64,000 nt of DNA, taken from contig NC_090184.1 in assembly GCF_024679245.1 (NCBI RefSeq), positions 15,772,144-15,836,143 on the forward strand. Direction: 5' to 3'. The notes under the pieces were generated by a model that did not search any database, was not told the origin of the DNA, and saw only the letters and a list, made by a program, of their open reading frames with translations. A program made the position numbers and the translations under genes. This DNA is from Pseudorasbora parva. Its lineage: Eukaryota; Chordata; Actinopteri; Cypriniformes; Gobionidae. Shown here piece by piece: positions 1 through 11,880 of this stretch. Positions within the stretch are counted from its first letter, which is position 1. Each line of letters starts with the position of its first letter.

Positions 1-2697
1 CAGAGCGGCAGCCAACAGAGCTCAGATGATGATGAACATCCATTCTCCTCATCTTCATCTTCATCTAAATGCTCCTGCATTGGTAAGAATAGGCTTTTAA
101 TAAAGAAGTTATGGCTCCGTTTCTATTTCTGCTTTCAATGGCTGATTTGATGTCTGAAATTTTCCCGACTCAGGCCATTTCGGATCCAGAAGAACTGCTT
201 CCACAGATTCTTCGCTGGGCATCATGTCATCCTTGTCCCTGAGCAGCAGAGGCTCATTCAACGTCATTTGGAGGTGGAGTGGCGATGGATTGGACAGCCG
301 AAGCGAACAGGGCAGGTCTGACAGCTTTGATTGGTCGTGCCCTCCGCTGCCAAGTCCAGTTCCTGTTGAGCCAACGGGGACTTCTAATGGCCGAAATGTT
401 CAGGGTGCCATGGAGGCTTCTCCCCTGAACAAGACCTCAACAGGTGAGACTGAAATAAGGCTGGCCAGTGTAAAGTGTACAGACAGAGATTTTGATAATT
501 CATGCATAACTGCTTCAAGTTTTTATCATGGTAATGTCCGTTCACATTTACTGTTGCTCAGCACAACTTTGCTGAATTTAAATTTTTTTTTTTTTTAGAA
601 ATATTTTAATTGGACATTCGTCTAACATTTTCAGAACATTCAGAGAACATTCAAAATCTAATTCTCAATAAGCCATGAACTCAGTGGTACTTGTGCTGTC
701 TGACACACACCCGAAACATGCGCACAGAAAGCCGCTTCTCAGACGGCAAACAATCCAGAGTAGAATTCTATTTCAAGACTTTTTGCTTTTGAATTGTCAA
801 ATACACAGAACATTGTCAAACTGGCTGTCATATTACAGAGTCGGTTATGGCATAAATAACACAAAGCTATGCATTTCAAAATTAACGTTTATTTAAATAT
901 ATTGTATTTAATATAACATAAATATATTATATTTGCCATTACCAGAACTGATTTGGTCAAATGAAGCCAAAAAGATCAGATAAAGCAAGAAAAATAACTA
1001 TATTGTGACCACTAATATTTGCAAAATAAGATTTTGGGACATTTATGCAGGCATTATCTAGAAGTCAGGAGGATAGCTTGGAAGTATTTCCATTACTTTG
1101 GATTTATAACATTACAGATGAGAATTTAAAAGTAAAATGTAAGTCATGTCATTATATCGTTGCTTAATTTGACGTCATTCAAATGAAAATCTTAATTTCA
1201 GAAAATCCTCCAGGATGTGGGAAATGGAAAAGAATTCGTTCTTTCTTCACGAGGGTATGGAAGGCTCTGAAGAGTCCTGTCTGCTGCTGTCTCAGTAGTG
1301 CTGTGGATGTTGTGGAGCCTTTTTCCCCTGATCCTGAGCCATCATCATCTGCGTCAGATCACTCCGCCGTCAAGCCAAATGAAGGTAAATCGCTGATCAT
1401 TATTTCTCCAACATCATTTTAAACAGTATTGTCATCTTGTTTTTCACTGAAAATAATGCTCATGGCTTTTGAGGAAATATTTAAAAAAAAAATGTTTAGG
1501 TCATATATTTCATATTTTTCTGTTTGTTTTTCAGAGTCTTTTGAGTCTCTCTATAATGTGGGAGCGATGCTTGGATCCGGAGGATTTGGCAGCGTGTACA
1601 AGGGAACACGCAAATCTGATGGCAAAAAGGTAAATCTGACTGAATTGTTCAAAGATTTTGCTCTTGAATGCATCAAAACATTTAAAACTAACTTTCTTTT
1701 TTGTTGCAGGTTGCCATCAAGCAGTTAAGCAAGATTGAAAACAATCGTTATCTTTATATTGTAAGTTGGCAAAAACCTGAATATGTATTTAGTCGTTTCA
1801 GTGCAGATTACTGTAGTTAATAAACCCGTAGAAAGCATTAAGTGTAAATGTGATTGACAAATAAGCCTAGAGGCACCAAATAACTTTGAGCTGAAAAGGC
1901 TCTTTTGAACGGATCTAAAAATATACTTTTAAAAAAAGGACTTTTTCAAAGATACTTTGATATGTTTTCTTCAGATTTTTACTCAGCTAACCTTCTGATT
2001 ACTCTTTTTCTCTAGCCTGGGCATCCCAAACCTCTCGTTACAGAAGTGGCGCTGCTGCTGATGATGAGGCGAAAACCCATAAGCCCGCTCATCATACAGC
2101 TCTACGAGTGGTTTGAACATCCTGGAAAATTCACTCTTGTTATGGAGTTCCCCGAGCCTTGCATGAGCTTGCGGGACTACATCGTTCGCAAACCCGTCCT
2201 GTATGAACCCACAGCACGGTTCATCATGCGACAGGCTCTGCTGGCAGTACAGGTCTGCATCGAGCATGGTGTTTTTCATAATGACATTCATGCGCAGAAT
2301 TTCCTCGTAAATGAAAGGACGTTGGAGCTCAAGCTGATCGACTTTGGCTGCGGTCAGCTATTTAGTAATGATGGCTACGAGAGCAAAACATACATTGGTG
2401 AGCATTTTGAGAGTGTGAAAACCTGAATGTAGTGACTTATTATTTAATACTTAAAAAAAAGCTCATCAATGTGCAAATTTCTTCTTTACAGGACTGCCGT
2501 ATTACTATCCACCTGAAGTCTTAACAGAACCTCGTTTCCACGCCATACCAGCAAATGTCTGGGCTCTAGGAGTGCTGTTGTACACTATGGTGCACGTATC
2601 TCATCCTTTTGCCAATTCGGAAGATATCAGACGAGCCAAAATTCCATTTATGTACTACAACTTATCCAAAAGTGAGTGAATCATATTGACAACATTG

Positions 2698-2757
<60 letters not shown>

Positions 2758-3536
2758 GCAAAGGCTCTGAACAGAAACAGTTAAAGATGAAGTATGTAAG
2801 ATTTTTTATATATAGCTCAACGTATAGCGAGAGTTTGGGGCGTGGCTAATGTAGCAGGCGGAGCCATGGGAAAAGAAATTTAGCTAAAGAAGTGAAAGCC
2901 AAAATTCGCTGCATTTATACCTTAAACAGGTCACGAACATGTCAAAGTGAACAAAGCATTGTGATACAAAGCACGCTTCAATAATAATAATAATAATAAT
3001 AGATTTTATTTATAATGAACTTTTCATTCCGAAGAATCTCAAAGTGCAACAAAGGGAAAAAATAACAAAAAAAATGAATAACAAGTAAAAATATAGAATA
3101 ATACAAACAATCAACCAACACAGAAAACTGAACAGAAACAGAGCTGATGATATATCATAGTCATGCTCCCGTTCAGAAAGATACATTTTAATAAAGACAA
3201 ATGCAACACAGCTAAAAGTATTCCTAATATGTTGAACCTTAAACGAGAGCTGTGTTTGTGATGTTGGGGAAGACGTAATGATTTGACGAAAATATGATTT
3301 ATTTTGTAATTTATTTTGTAGTGTCACAGAAACTACATACTTCACTTTTAAAGTAAAGCTAAAGAACATTTTACAGTATAATAATCATGTTTTAGATGCT
3401 GTTTTCAGAGATGCATGACTAACTCCTTATTAAAATTTGTACAGAATACAGGGATCTGATTAGCCAGTGCCTAGCCCGGGATCCAACTAAACGGCCGACG
3501 TTAGAGCAGATGTCACAACATAAATGGATGAGATGA
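1..3536 (+). CDS. pim-like serine/threonine protein kinase, 8 exons, 5' end outside the window
   Basis: Protein kinase of the Pim type; it should phosphorylate Ser/Thr targets in the cytosol or nucleus if active. Exons read from the sequence: 1-82, 174-443, 1202-1384, 1535-1629, 1710-1760, 2016-2397, 2492-2671 and 3445-3536, all with GT-AG borders and matching phases (1335 nt, 444 residues plus TGA). The first ~180 residues are a Ser-rich, low-complexity N-terminal extension. The kinase domain follows: P-loop LGSGGFGSVYKG (191-202), VAIK lysine 214, likely alpha-C Glu 237, a hinge MEFPEP (270-275) resembling the Pim ERPEP hinge, catalytic loop HNDIHAQNFLV (315-325), DFG 336-338, PPE 361-363, and a C-terminal R-P-T motif. 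Odd points: HRD reads HND, and the usual catalytic-loop lysine is His319. From memory, similar loops occur in other cyprinid pim-like copies, but this was not checked. The start codon is not in the window. Family assignment is firm; the paralogue is not. Confidence 0.92.
2701..2755. repeat. (CA)n microsatellite in pim-like intron 7
   Basis: An uninterrupted AC dinucleotide run between the seventh and eighth exons. Confidence 0.98.
2781..3351. mobile_element. TTAA-ended MITE in pim-like intron 7
   Basis: The left end TTAAAGATGAAGTATGTAAG and the right end, read on the minus strand as TTTAAAAGTGAAGTATGTAG, form terminal inverted repeats of about 20 bp with TTAA at each border. An (AAT)n run lies inside at about 2980-3000. 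No transposase is encoded. TTAA borders are typical of piggyBac-type elements; assignment to that superfamily is inferred. Confidence 0.7.
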
Positions 3537-3940
3537 CCTACTGTAGATTGGAGAAGTTCAGGAGATTCACTCGATCAGTGATTTCAGCAGGTGTGAGGAA
3601 GTGTAACAGACAGAGTAGGATTATTATCAGTTGTCTTATTTCACAGTTGCGTTCTTGTTATAGTCAAGTCACCTTCATTTATAAAGTGCTTTATACAATA
3701 CAGATCATTTCAAAGCGGCTTTACTGTAATAAACAGGAAAATATACAGTGTAATAAACTCTAAAAATCATTCATGAGTTGATTTGTTCATATAATCTTTG
3801 TATTGAATAGGAAACAACATACTTGCTGTCCTTGGTGGAGGGCTTGAGCTCGAGACTTGAGCCGAAGCCTGATGTCCAACCCCAACCTGACTGGGAACTC
3901 AGAGCCTGTCCACGTCTGAGCAAGAACACGAGAGACTGCA
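3537..3940 (+). other. 3' flank of the pim-like gene with candidate poly(A) signals
   Basis: Two AATAAA hexamers lie at 3728-3733 and 3752-3757, about 200 bases after the stop codon, and are plausible poly(A) signals. They sit just after a stretch (about 3660-3725) resembling a common fish repeat that reads roughly 'tttataaagtgctttatacaatacagat', so the signals may have been supplied by a repeat. No coding signal is seen. Confidence 0.4.
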
Positions 3941-4081
3941 AGACTGGGAAGAAGTCATCGATCATCACAGCCACATTTGCTTTGATTTTAAACGTCAAGA
4001 CAAGTCATCTTTATTTATATAGCGCCTTATATACGACCGATCTTTACTCACAGCGGCTGGAATATTTGAACTTGTCATTTT
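3941..4081 (+). repeat. Repeat A, copy 1
   Basis: A segment of about 140 bp starting agactgggaagaagtcatcg that recurs almost unchanged at 4692-4832. It includes the 'tttatttatatagcgcctta' module frequent in fish repeats. Confidence 0.85.
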
Positions 4082-4089
4082 ACCTTGTC

Positions 4090-4690
4090 GTTTGACTGGA
4101 TTGTTTGCTTTATTTCTTGTATAGCTTCATATACCTTTATAATGGCTATTTGATCTTACATAAACTGACATTTAAGACTCAGTTGTTGCTTTTTTATGTC
4201 ATATTTAATTTATTGCATTGATATATGCACACTTATTGTCTGAACCACATATTAATATTTCAAATATTTTTTAATAAAAAAAAGTAAACAAAAAGCGGCA
4301 GCGTTGTTTTTTATATTTTGTTTTGTTATAAATATACATGCAGTGAAGATAATAAAGGTACGCTTTACCTGAACCACATCTGTGTGGTTATTAATATGTT
4401 TAAGATTGTTTTAAATGAAAATGAAAAGAGGCAGAGTGGTGTTTTATCACTGTAGTTTAAATTACACTCAGGGACATCTTTTGGGATTTCCGGCTGGATT
4501 TGGCCCACCCAAATTGAAAAGCTTCCCATACACACATACAGTGGTCTAGGTTCAAAATGTTGGTGTTATTTTACAGGAAACCCTTTAAAGTTACATAAAA
4601 CACTGCTAAAAGTCTGCTAAAAGAAGTATATGTTGTCTAAGCTGTAATAACCCCCCCAAAAAGTAGGCGTTTTTTGATTTTTTCCCCCCA
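4090..4690 (+). repeat. Repeat B, copy 1 (truncated fold-back element)
   Basis: About 600 bp, nearly identical to 6473-7080 in the same orientation. It includes most of the left arm of the fold-back element seen complete at 6877-7521, and stops abruptly at the run of C before repeat A copy 2. Confidence 0.85.
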
Positions 4691-4691
4691 T

Positions 4692-4832
4692 AGACTGGGA
4701 AGAAGTCATCAATCATCACAGCCACATTTGCTTTGATTTTAAACGTCAAGACAAATCATCTTTATTTATATAGCGCCTTATATACGACCGATCTTTACTC
4801 ACAGCGGCTGGAATATTTGAACTTGTCATTTT
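4692..4832 (+). repeat. Repeat A, copy 2
   Basis: Near-identical to 3941-4081 (for example tcatcg versus tcatca at the start). It joins directly to the truncated end of repeat B copy 1, giving the order A-B-A. Confidence 0.85.
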
Positions 4833-5584
4833 GATGGCGGATTGTAATCCAGAAAGGTCCAAACGACAATCATCAGTGACAACTGGAGATTCACCCGTAG
4901 TCTAAAGTAAAAGATTCGTCTGTACAGAAATTAAAACCTGCAGGAAACGCTAATACACGCTAAATACATGGAGTCACGCAATACTGATGTTTTTAGCATG
5001 AACAATTTGAAAACAAAGTTTTGTGGGGGAAATGTATTTATTTTGTCATAAATTTAATGGAATTGTTTTTAGATACTTCACCTTTAAATTCACGTTTTTA
5101 TAATTTGTGGAATTGTTGATTTGCAATGCTTTAATTATTCATCATAGCCCCTAAGCTAACTGAGTAGCTACAATCAATTCATTCAGTTTATCGACACCCC
5201 TTCAGTCCAAAAATATAGGCGTTTAATTCAGATGTATTTCTTTGATTCTGTTATTTGATTTAAAATAATCCATCGGAAAGTCAAAATTCCGAAGTATTAT
5301 TTTATTCATATAGTTCATTTTAATTTGATGTATGATTTTGCTTTACTACCGTACAGTATTCTGAACGCTTCTAGGTCTGTTAAACGTCATCAGTCGCTGC
5401 CCAATACTGTTCCATTTCAAAGTTTACATCTAGCCAAGAATAGTTTCAATCCCCGGATGTGTCCTTGATCCGCCCCTTTTATCGAGGATTTATCGAGAGG
5501 TAACTTTAGCAGACTTGAGACAGACAGGTATCCCAGAATGCATCTCTCACCAAAGTACAAGTGTCAATAGCAGATGAGAAACCC
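4833..5584. other. No gene recognised
   Basis: AT-rich non-coding sequence without a long open frame or a recognised repeat border. It lies between repeat A copy 2 and an hAT-type element. Confidence 0.5.
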
Positions 5585-6105
5585 TAGCCTGACAAGCCAG
5601 ACCCACATCAAGATGTTTGGTCTGGAAAGTCACCATTGACTAATCAATCCGAGGGGCGGGATAAACGGTTGTCTTTCAAACTCCCTCTGCACGCCGCGCA
5701 CGCGATAGGATAGCGCTACACCAACCAGAGCAACGAAGGTGAAACAGAGCTCGTTGACAGATAAAACTTTCACCGTATCCGGTCGGCAAAACTCCGAACA
5801 CATCTTCCCTTCTTAAGAATGACTTCAGTGCCATTCTTTGTTATTTTCTCAAAGAAAAGCTTAACTCCAAGTCTTCCAGAGTCGCGGTCAAAGCTGATTC
5901 GAAAGACCGCCGCCACTAGTTTCTGTGTTTACTAGAAGCACTCGGCCGTCATTATATTAAGCCCCGCCCACCGACTCTATACATGATGTGATTGGCCCGA
6001 CCAGAGTTTGGCGTTTACAGCTCAGAAGTGAATTGAGAGTTGCTAGACGACATTCGCGGCAAATTAGATTTGCTGCCGCTAGGGTGCGTCTAGATTTCTA
6101 GACTA
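5585..6105 (-). mobile_element. Non-autonomous hAT-type element with target-site duplication
   Basis: The 521-bp element begins TAGCCTGACAAGCC and ends TTTCTAGACTA, so the ends are short imperfect inverted repeats of the form TAGnCT. It is flanked by the direct repeat GAGAAACCC (5576-5584 and 6106-6114), which fits the 8-bp hAT target duplication with one extra matching base. A diverged second copy lies inverted at 44896-45365. No transposase frame is present. Confidence 0.8.
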
Positions 6106-6472
6106 GAGAAACCCAGCTTAATTAAAAAAGACTACTGTTAATGTGTCACGAAATGTACTTGTTTAAAGTTCAAACCTGTGGTTTATTCATAAAGAGATCG
6201 CCTATTGTAATTTGATCTGCCGTTTTCAGAGTTGTGAAATCCAGTCGATCACCGGGCGCTCAACGCTCTTTAACCCCGCCGAGAGCAGCCTTTCCTCGGC
6301 TAGTTCTTCTGATGTTTGCCGCTGACTCTGATGTCTCTGTAGTGGTAAAACATGAGATATAATTTGTCTAACTGGCTAATCATTTTGGCTGAGCTAGGGC
6401 AAAGTGAAGTTTCATAACTTTGTATTTTTCGGCTTGTTTAACTGTTGTAGCCTACTAGCACTGTCTTTGTAT
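6106..6472. other. No gene recognised
   Basis: Non-coding sequence between an hAT-type element and repeat B copy 2. It has repeat-like character but no border that I can define. Confidence 0.4.
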
Positions 6473-7735
6473 GTTTGACTGGATTGTTTGCTTTATTTCT
6501 TGTATAGCTTCATATACCTTTATAATGGCTATTTGATCTTACATAAACTGACATTTAAGACTCAGTTGTTGCTTTTTTATGTCATATTTAATTTATTGCA
6601 TTGATAAATATACATGCACACTTATTGTCTGAACCACATATTAATATTTCAAATATTTTTTAATAAAAAAAAAGTAAACAAAAAGCGGCAGCGTTGTTTT
6701 TTATATTTTGTTTTGTTATAAATATACATGCAGTGAAGATAATAAAGGTACGCTTTACCTGAACCACATCTGTGTGGTTATTAATATGTTTAAGATTGTT
6801 TTAAATGAAAATGAAAAGAGGCAGAGTGGTGTTTTATCACTGTAGTTTAAATTACACTCAGGGACATCTTTTGGGATTTCCGCCAGGATTTGGCCCACCC
6901 AAATTGAAAAGCTTCCCATACACACATACAGTGGTCAAGGTTCAAAATGTTAGTGTCATTTTACAGGAAACTCTTTAAAGTTACATAAAACACTGCTAAA
7001 AGTCATAAACATGGAAGTATATGTTGTCTAAGCTGTAATAACCCCCCCAAAAGTAGGCGCTTTTTGATTTTTTCCCCCTCATAAATTATTTTTTGAAAGT
7101 GTGTAACTCAGGCCCTGTGTGCTCTAGGATGGGTCTGAAGGGATGACCCCCCTTTTCCGCCCTCCCCCGACCCTGCTACCCCCCTCCACCACCATATATA
7201 GTGATATAAATCCAATATCCCAGTGTCATTAAATTAATTATATATGCTGGAAGCAGCCCAAACTGTCTGCAGGGTCCTAGAGCACACAGGGCTTGAGTTA
7301 CACACTTTCAAAAATTAATTTATATAAAAAAATCGAAAAGCACCTAATTTTGGGGGGGTTATAACAGCTTTCAACATATACTTCCATGTTTATGACTTTT
7401 AGCAGTGTTTTATGTAACTTTAAAGGGTTTCCTGTAAAATGACACCAACATTTTGAACCTTGACCACTGTATGTGTGTATGGGAGGCTTTTCAATTTGGG
7501 TAGGCTAAATCCAGCCGGAAATGGTACCAGAGTAATTTAGTGTACATTACTTTGTGTAAAACAAATGCCAAAGTGATGCATATCTCCAGAAAGTAGAGAC
7601 TCTAAGCTTTCAAATGGTACCACATATGACATCATAGCTCCTCCAGACATTTAAAATGGAAAGTATATACATGACAATCTCATTCCCGTCCCTGTACAGG
7701 GTCCACAGAGTTTAAGAGGTTAAAAAACACATACA
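6473..7735 (+). mobile_element. Fold-back DNA element containing repeat B copy 2
   Basis: The sequence at 6877-7130 is the inverted complement of 7275-7521 with scattered mismatches, leaving a loop of about 145 bp with GGGGGTAG-type low complexity. The left side (6473-7080) is the full-length partner of the truncated copy at 4090-4690. Sequence to about 7735 beyond the right arm appears to belong to the same repeat. No transposase is seen. Confidence 0.75.
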
Positions 7736-8030
7736 GAGATAACCAGATTAGAGCGAGCTGAGTGACACGATGAAGAACGTGCTACAGCACGCCACGCAAC
7801 AGTTTCGGAACCACGTCGTCCACATAACCGGAAGTGAGCAGCGCTACCCATACACGTGATTTTCTTTCGTTAAATGTAAGCTTTTTATGGCAGTTTTCAT
7901 GTGGATTTTAATCGGAACGATGTCTACAATATTTAACAACAATACTTTTTATTTAAATCTCCTCATACTATGTCTCGTCATACTATGTCCTAGTATTATT
8001 TTTAACATGAATGTGAAGGAAATACATACA
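7736..8030. other. No gene recognised
   Basis: Unassigned non-coding sequence between two repeats. Confidence 0.4.
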
Positions 8031-8205
8031 TAGGCTACACTACCGGTCAAAAGTTTCAGACCAGTAGCATTTTTAAATGTTTTTAAAGAAGGCTCTTCTG
8101 CTCACCAAGGCTGCATTTATTTGATCCAAAATACTGCAAAAACAGTATTATTGTGAAATATTTGGACAATTTAAAATAACTTTTCTAGTTGAATTCAGGA
8201 GCAGC
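8031..8205 (+). repeat. Interspersed fish repeat (ggtcaaaagttt... module)
   Basis: Contains 'accggtcaaaagttt', 'ctgctcaccaaggctgcatt' and 'tttgatccaaaatac', a word series very common in cyprinid genomic DNA. Class not assigned. Confidence 0.55.
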
Positions 8206-9309
8206 TTCTTAGGGTCTTCAGCGGTTCGGATTTAGGAACATCAGAATGACTGCTGTGTTAATTATTACAGCCAGCGTACTGTTGTGCTCAATCGTGGGAG
8301 GGGTCCGACTGTGTGGCGTTACACGGTCGAACGCCTTGATTTAACACAGGGGAAAACACATAAGGAAATAAAAAAAAACACAGGATGGATTTTTATCATT
8401 ATAGGATGGTTGTGTACAGGCACTGCCAACACACATTTCCATACAATCAATACATCTTGTAAAAAGTGCATATAGTACCATTATATGACCCCTTTAAATC
8501 CTGATTAAAAAAATGTTTCCCTTATCAAAATGTGTTAATCAATTTTCGACCTGTCCTGATTTGTTTTCATGTTGGTAGTGTGTGTGTGTGTGTGTATATA
8601 CTGTATATGCTTATTTAATAAATAAGAAGCGAACCAAAATCGACGGTATGGATTGACGTGTGTAACGTTTTTCTGTTCACAATTAAACAGAATTGTCCAA
8701 TATTCGGGCTCATGTTATATGAGCTGAGAACTGAACTTTGTTTTGGGGAAATATTACATTCCTGACCACTTTTACAGTCTATGGGCTCAGAGAGATAGGC
8801 TGTGCAGCCTGATGCTATAATGGAGAGTCGGCGCTCTTCTTTGGTCAGAACCACGGAGAACGACCGCGGACAGGTCCGTCCTACGCACCGAGACTTTTCA
8901 CAATGCAACAACATATTTAAAGAGCATTAAGCTATAAAATATCTATTATGTAAAGGGAGGGGAAGCAGCCGCAGCGAGCGCAGACACAGAGCGGCCAGAG
9001 AAACGGAGGAGCGACTGCAGTATGGCGTTTGTGGAAAACTGCGGAAAAACTGCGGAAAAAGAGCGGGTGTTGAAACCTGTCACCGGAAAAAGTGTGGGTG
9101 TATCCCCCACGGATGCGACACCCCTGAACATTTGTTGTGACTGCTCTAAAGTGACTTTCTGTTTCTTTGAAAAAAACTTTGACAAATTGACTTTGAATTA
9201 TGACAAACATCAAAAGCGCTATATAGCAAGCAGAACAAAATTATTTGAAACTCCGTATTTTTATATCCTATTTTTATATTTCATTATTTGTTTTAAATTA
9301 ATTTATAAA
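8206..9309. other. Repeat-derived non-coding stretch
   Basis: Short open frames on both strands (around 8284-8475, 8615-8914, 9022-9327) show no recognisable protein family and overlap each other on opposite strands, so I do not call genes. A short (TG)n run lies near 8577-8594. An RE1-like word (8844-8864) is discussed in the findings. Confidence 0.4.
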
Positions 9310-9482
9310 ACTTTGTTAAAACTGTAGTTTAATATAATGTTCAACGCATTGTTACCCGCGATTTTAATTCCTGTGTAAATGCATTTATGCCGCTTCAGAG
9401 AAGGATTAAACGGTCTGTGTAAATGCACATTTTTGTGATTTTATGCTCCTGCAGAATCGGTTTCTGTGTAAAGATGCCTTAA
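9310..9482. mobile_element. Repeat fragment abutting the broken ferlin exon
   Basis: The words 'cctgtgtaaatgcatttatg' and 'tttctgtgtaaagatgcc' look like two related repeat ends. The right edge replaces the expected remainder of the ferlin transmembrane segment. Boundary inferred from where ferlin similarity stops. Confidence 0.45.
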
Positions 9483-9588
9483 GACTAGCACAACCAGGCC
9501 GATGAACAGCCACTTAAATTTGCGCCACACTATGAATTTGCACGTCTTGCATGGACTTGTGAACCAAAAGAACGAGGTTTCAGGTCGC
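9483..9588 (-). pseudogene. Ferlin (otoferlin-like) C-terminal exon, truncated in the transmembrane segment
   Basis: On the minus strand a polypyrimidine tract and CAG at 9589-9591 precede an exon whose first base completes a codon split with the upstream exon at 9677-9786. It reads [15 protein letters not shown], then [14 protein letters not shown] and a few hydrophobic residues. Ferlins are large multi-C2 membrane-fusion proteins with one C-terminal transmembrane helix, and this is the juxtamembrane part. A typical ferlin helix should continue through about 20 hydrophobic residues and a short tail. Here it ends after about nine and runs into repeat sequence with an early stop. I infer a disrupted gene relic. 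The paralogue (otoferlin, fer1l4 or fer1l6) is not certain; the wording is closest to otoferlin as I recall it. Confidence 0.75.
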
Positions 9589-9675
9589 CTGAGAGGTTTA
9601 AAAGAGAAATAAATCTTGTAATCATCTTCTGTTAACACACAGAACAATAAACTTATTTAAGTGAGAGTTCGATTA

Positions 9676-10300
<625 letters not shown>

Positions 10301-10951
10301 TTAAAGCTACACTGTGTAACTTTTTTAGTTTATTCTTAGCTAAAAACACTTAGTACTTTCAAAAATATATGTGCTCATTAATGTATATTTACTTATTTCA
10401 AGTTATAAAGTATGCGCGTAAGTTTATAATATGCCATTGAAAATACATACGGGTGAGGGGTTCGAATGCCGGTCGCCATGTTGCTCCTCCATCTTGAAAG
10501 TACATTAGCCAAAGAGGGACATACCCATAAATTCAAGCTTCGCCTTTCGCGTTTTAACACTCGATGACAGTGTCTAATGTGAAGACGGGGATTGCCATGC
10601 TAATCTTGGACTAAATCGGCCACCGTAGGAGTTAAAACGAAATCAGAATTGAGAGGAACAGAAACTATTATTCCCTGGATGATCATTATATTAGTGCTGA
10701 ACTATTCTCGTCGCTTCATAAAATTATTGTGAGCCACTGTAGTGAGATGGGCTTAGACGACGTCTTTAGTGCCTTTATGAGTCTTAAGAGAGGACATGAC
10801 TTTGGTGTCAATGAAGGCCTTTCTGAGCCATCGGATTTCAACACTAATATCTTCATCTGTGTCTGAAGATGAACAAAGGTCTTGCAGTGTTCAACGACAT
10901 GAGGATAAGTAATTATTGACATTTTAATTTTTGGGTGAACCAACCCTTTAA
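10301..10951. mobile_element. TTAA-bordered element(s), possibly chimeric
   Basis: The left border TTAAAGCTACACTGTGTAAC starts one common fish MITE type. The right border, on the minus strand TTAAAGGGTTGGTTCACCC, belongs to another family (the 'ggttcacccaaaaattaaaa' type). The ends do not match beyond TTAAAG, so this is either two partial elements joined near 10700 or a recombinant. Short open frames inside are not recognised. Confidence 0.6.
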
Positions 10952-11880
10952 AAAGCAAAAAAAAAAAAAAAAGTATTCTACAATATAAGCACTTTTTAAA
11001 TGCATTTTATTGCTTTCTACATTGTTAAATGAATTGTATAGATTAAAAAGCTGCCTCTGTTTTTGTATTTGGTTCGGTATTTTTTTTTTAATTCATTTAA
11101 AAATGGTTTTGACAAACTATTGGGTAATCACAATATCCTTAAAGTTTAGCTTTTTTACAGTGCAATGCTGCTATATACATGTTCTTTTTTTTAAAAATGT
11201 ATTTTGCTGTTTAAAGCAAAACAACTTCAAGCACTTAATTTAAAAGCTGCAGCAATGTTTTTGCAATATTTTTCAATGTTTAATATTTTTGTTTTGACTT
11301 TGTGAGTTGGTCCTCAAATATTTTACTTTGTATTTGTTTGACGGCGCAGCACCACACTAAAAAGCTGCTGTTTTTTTGTGTTTTTTTACATTTTAAAAAT
11401 GTTTTTGACTTTGATCCTCCACTAGTTTACTCATGGAGTTTCTTTTTGACTACAGCACTACTATTGAGTCTCACTTTTAAGTGCAAAACAAATCCCCCCC
11501 AACCACCCATTAATTTAAAATGTATCAAATTTCTTTTATTAGTTCTAATAGTTATTAGTTTCTTTTATTAAACTTCATAACTTCATAAAAAGTTATGAAG
11601 TTTAACTTTTTGACAGTGCAACACTTGTACACGCATGCATGTTTATAGTTGTCCTGCTGTTAAGTCTATTTTTTATTTTGGGTTAAGATTCATATCATTT
11701 GTACAACAAAATATATTCAATGCATTTAATAATGTTTAACAAAGATAAAAATAAACCGTGTTTAGTTTCTGTATTTTGGTTTGTAATGCATTTATTTGAA
11801 CACTTTTATTTAATCAAAAAACTGCATTGCTGGTAATGGATGCCATTTTAATGTATTTTGGCAAAACTATAGTGATTTAT
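10952..11880. repeat. AT-rich tract with a degenerate ~315-bp tandem
   Basis: The words 'taaaaagctgc', 'tttttgt' and 'catttaaaaatg' followed by 'tttttgac' occur near 11042-11110 and again near 11357-11405, and a 'gaagtttaactttttgacagtgca'-like word near 11140 recurs near 11596. This suggests an old, diverged tandem or an internally repeated element. No coding sequence. Confidence 0.4.
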
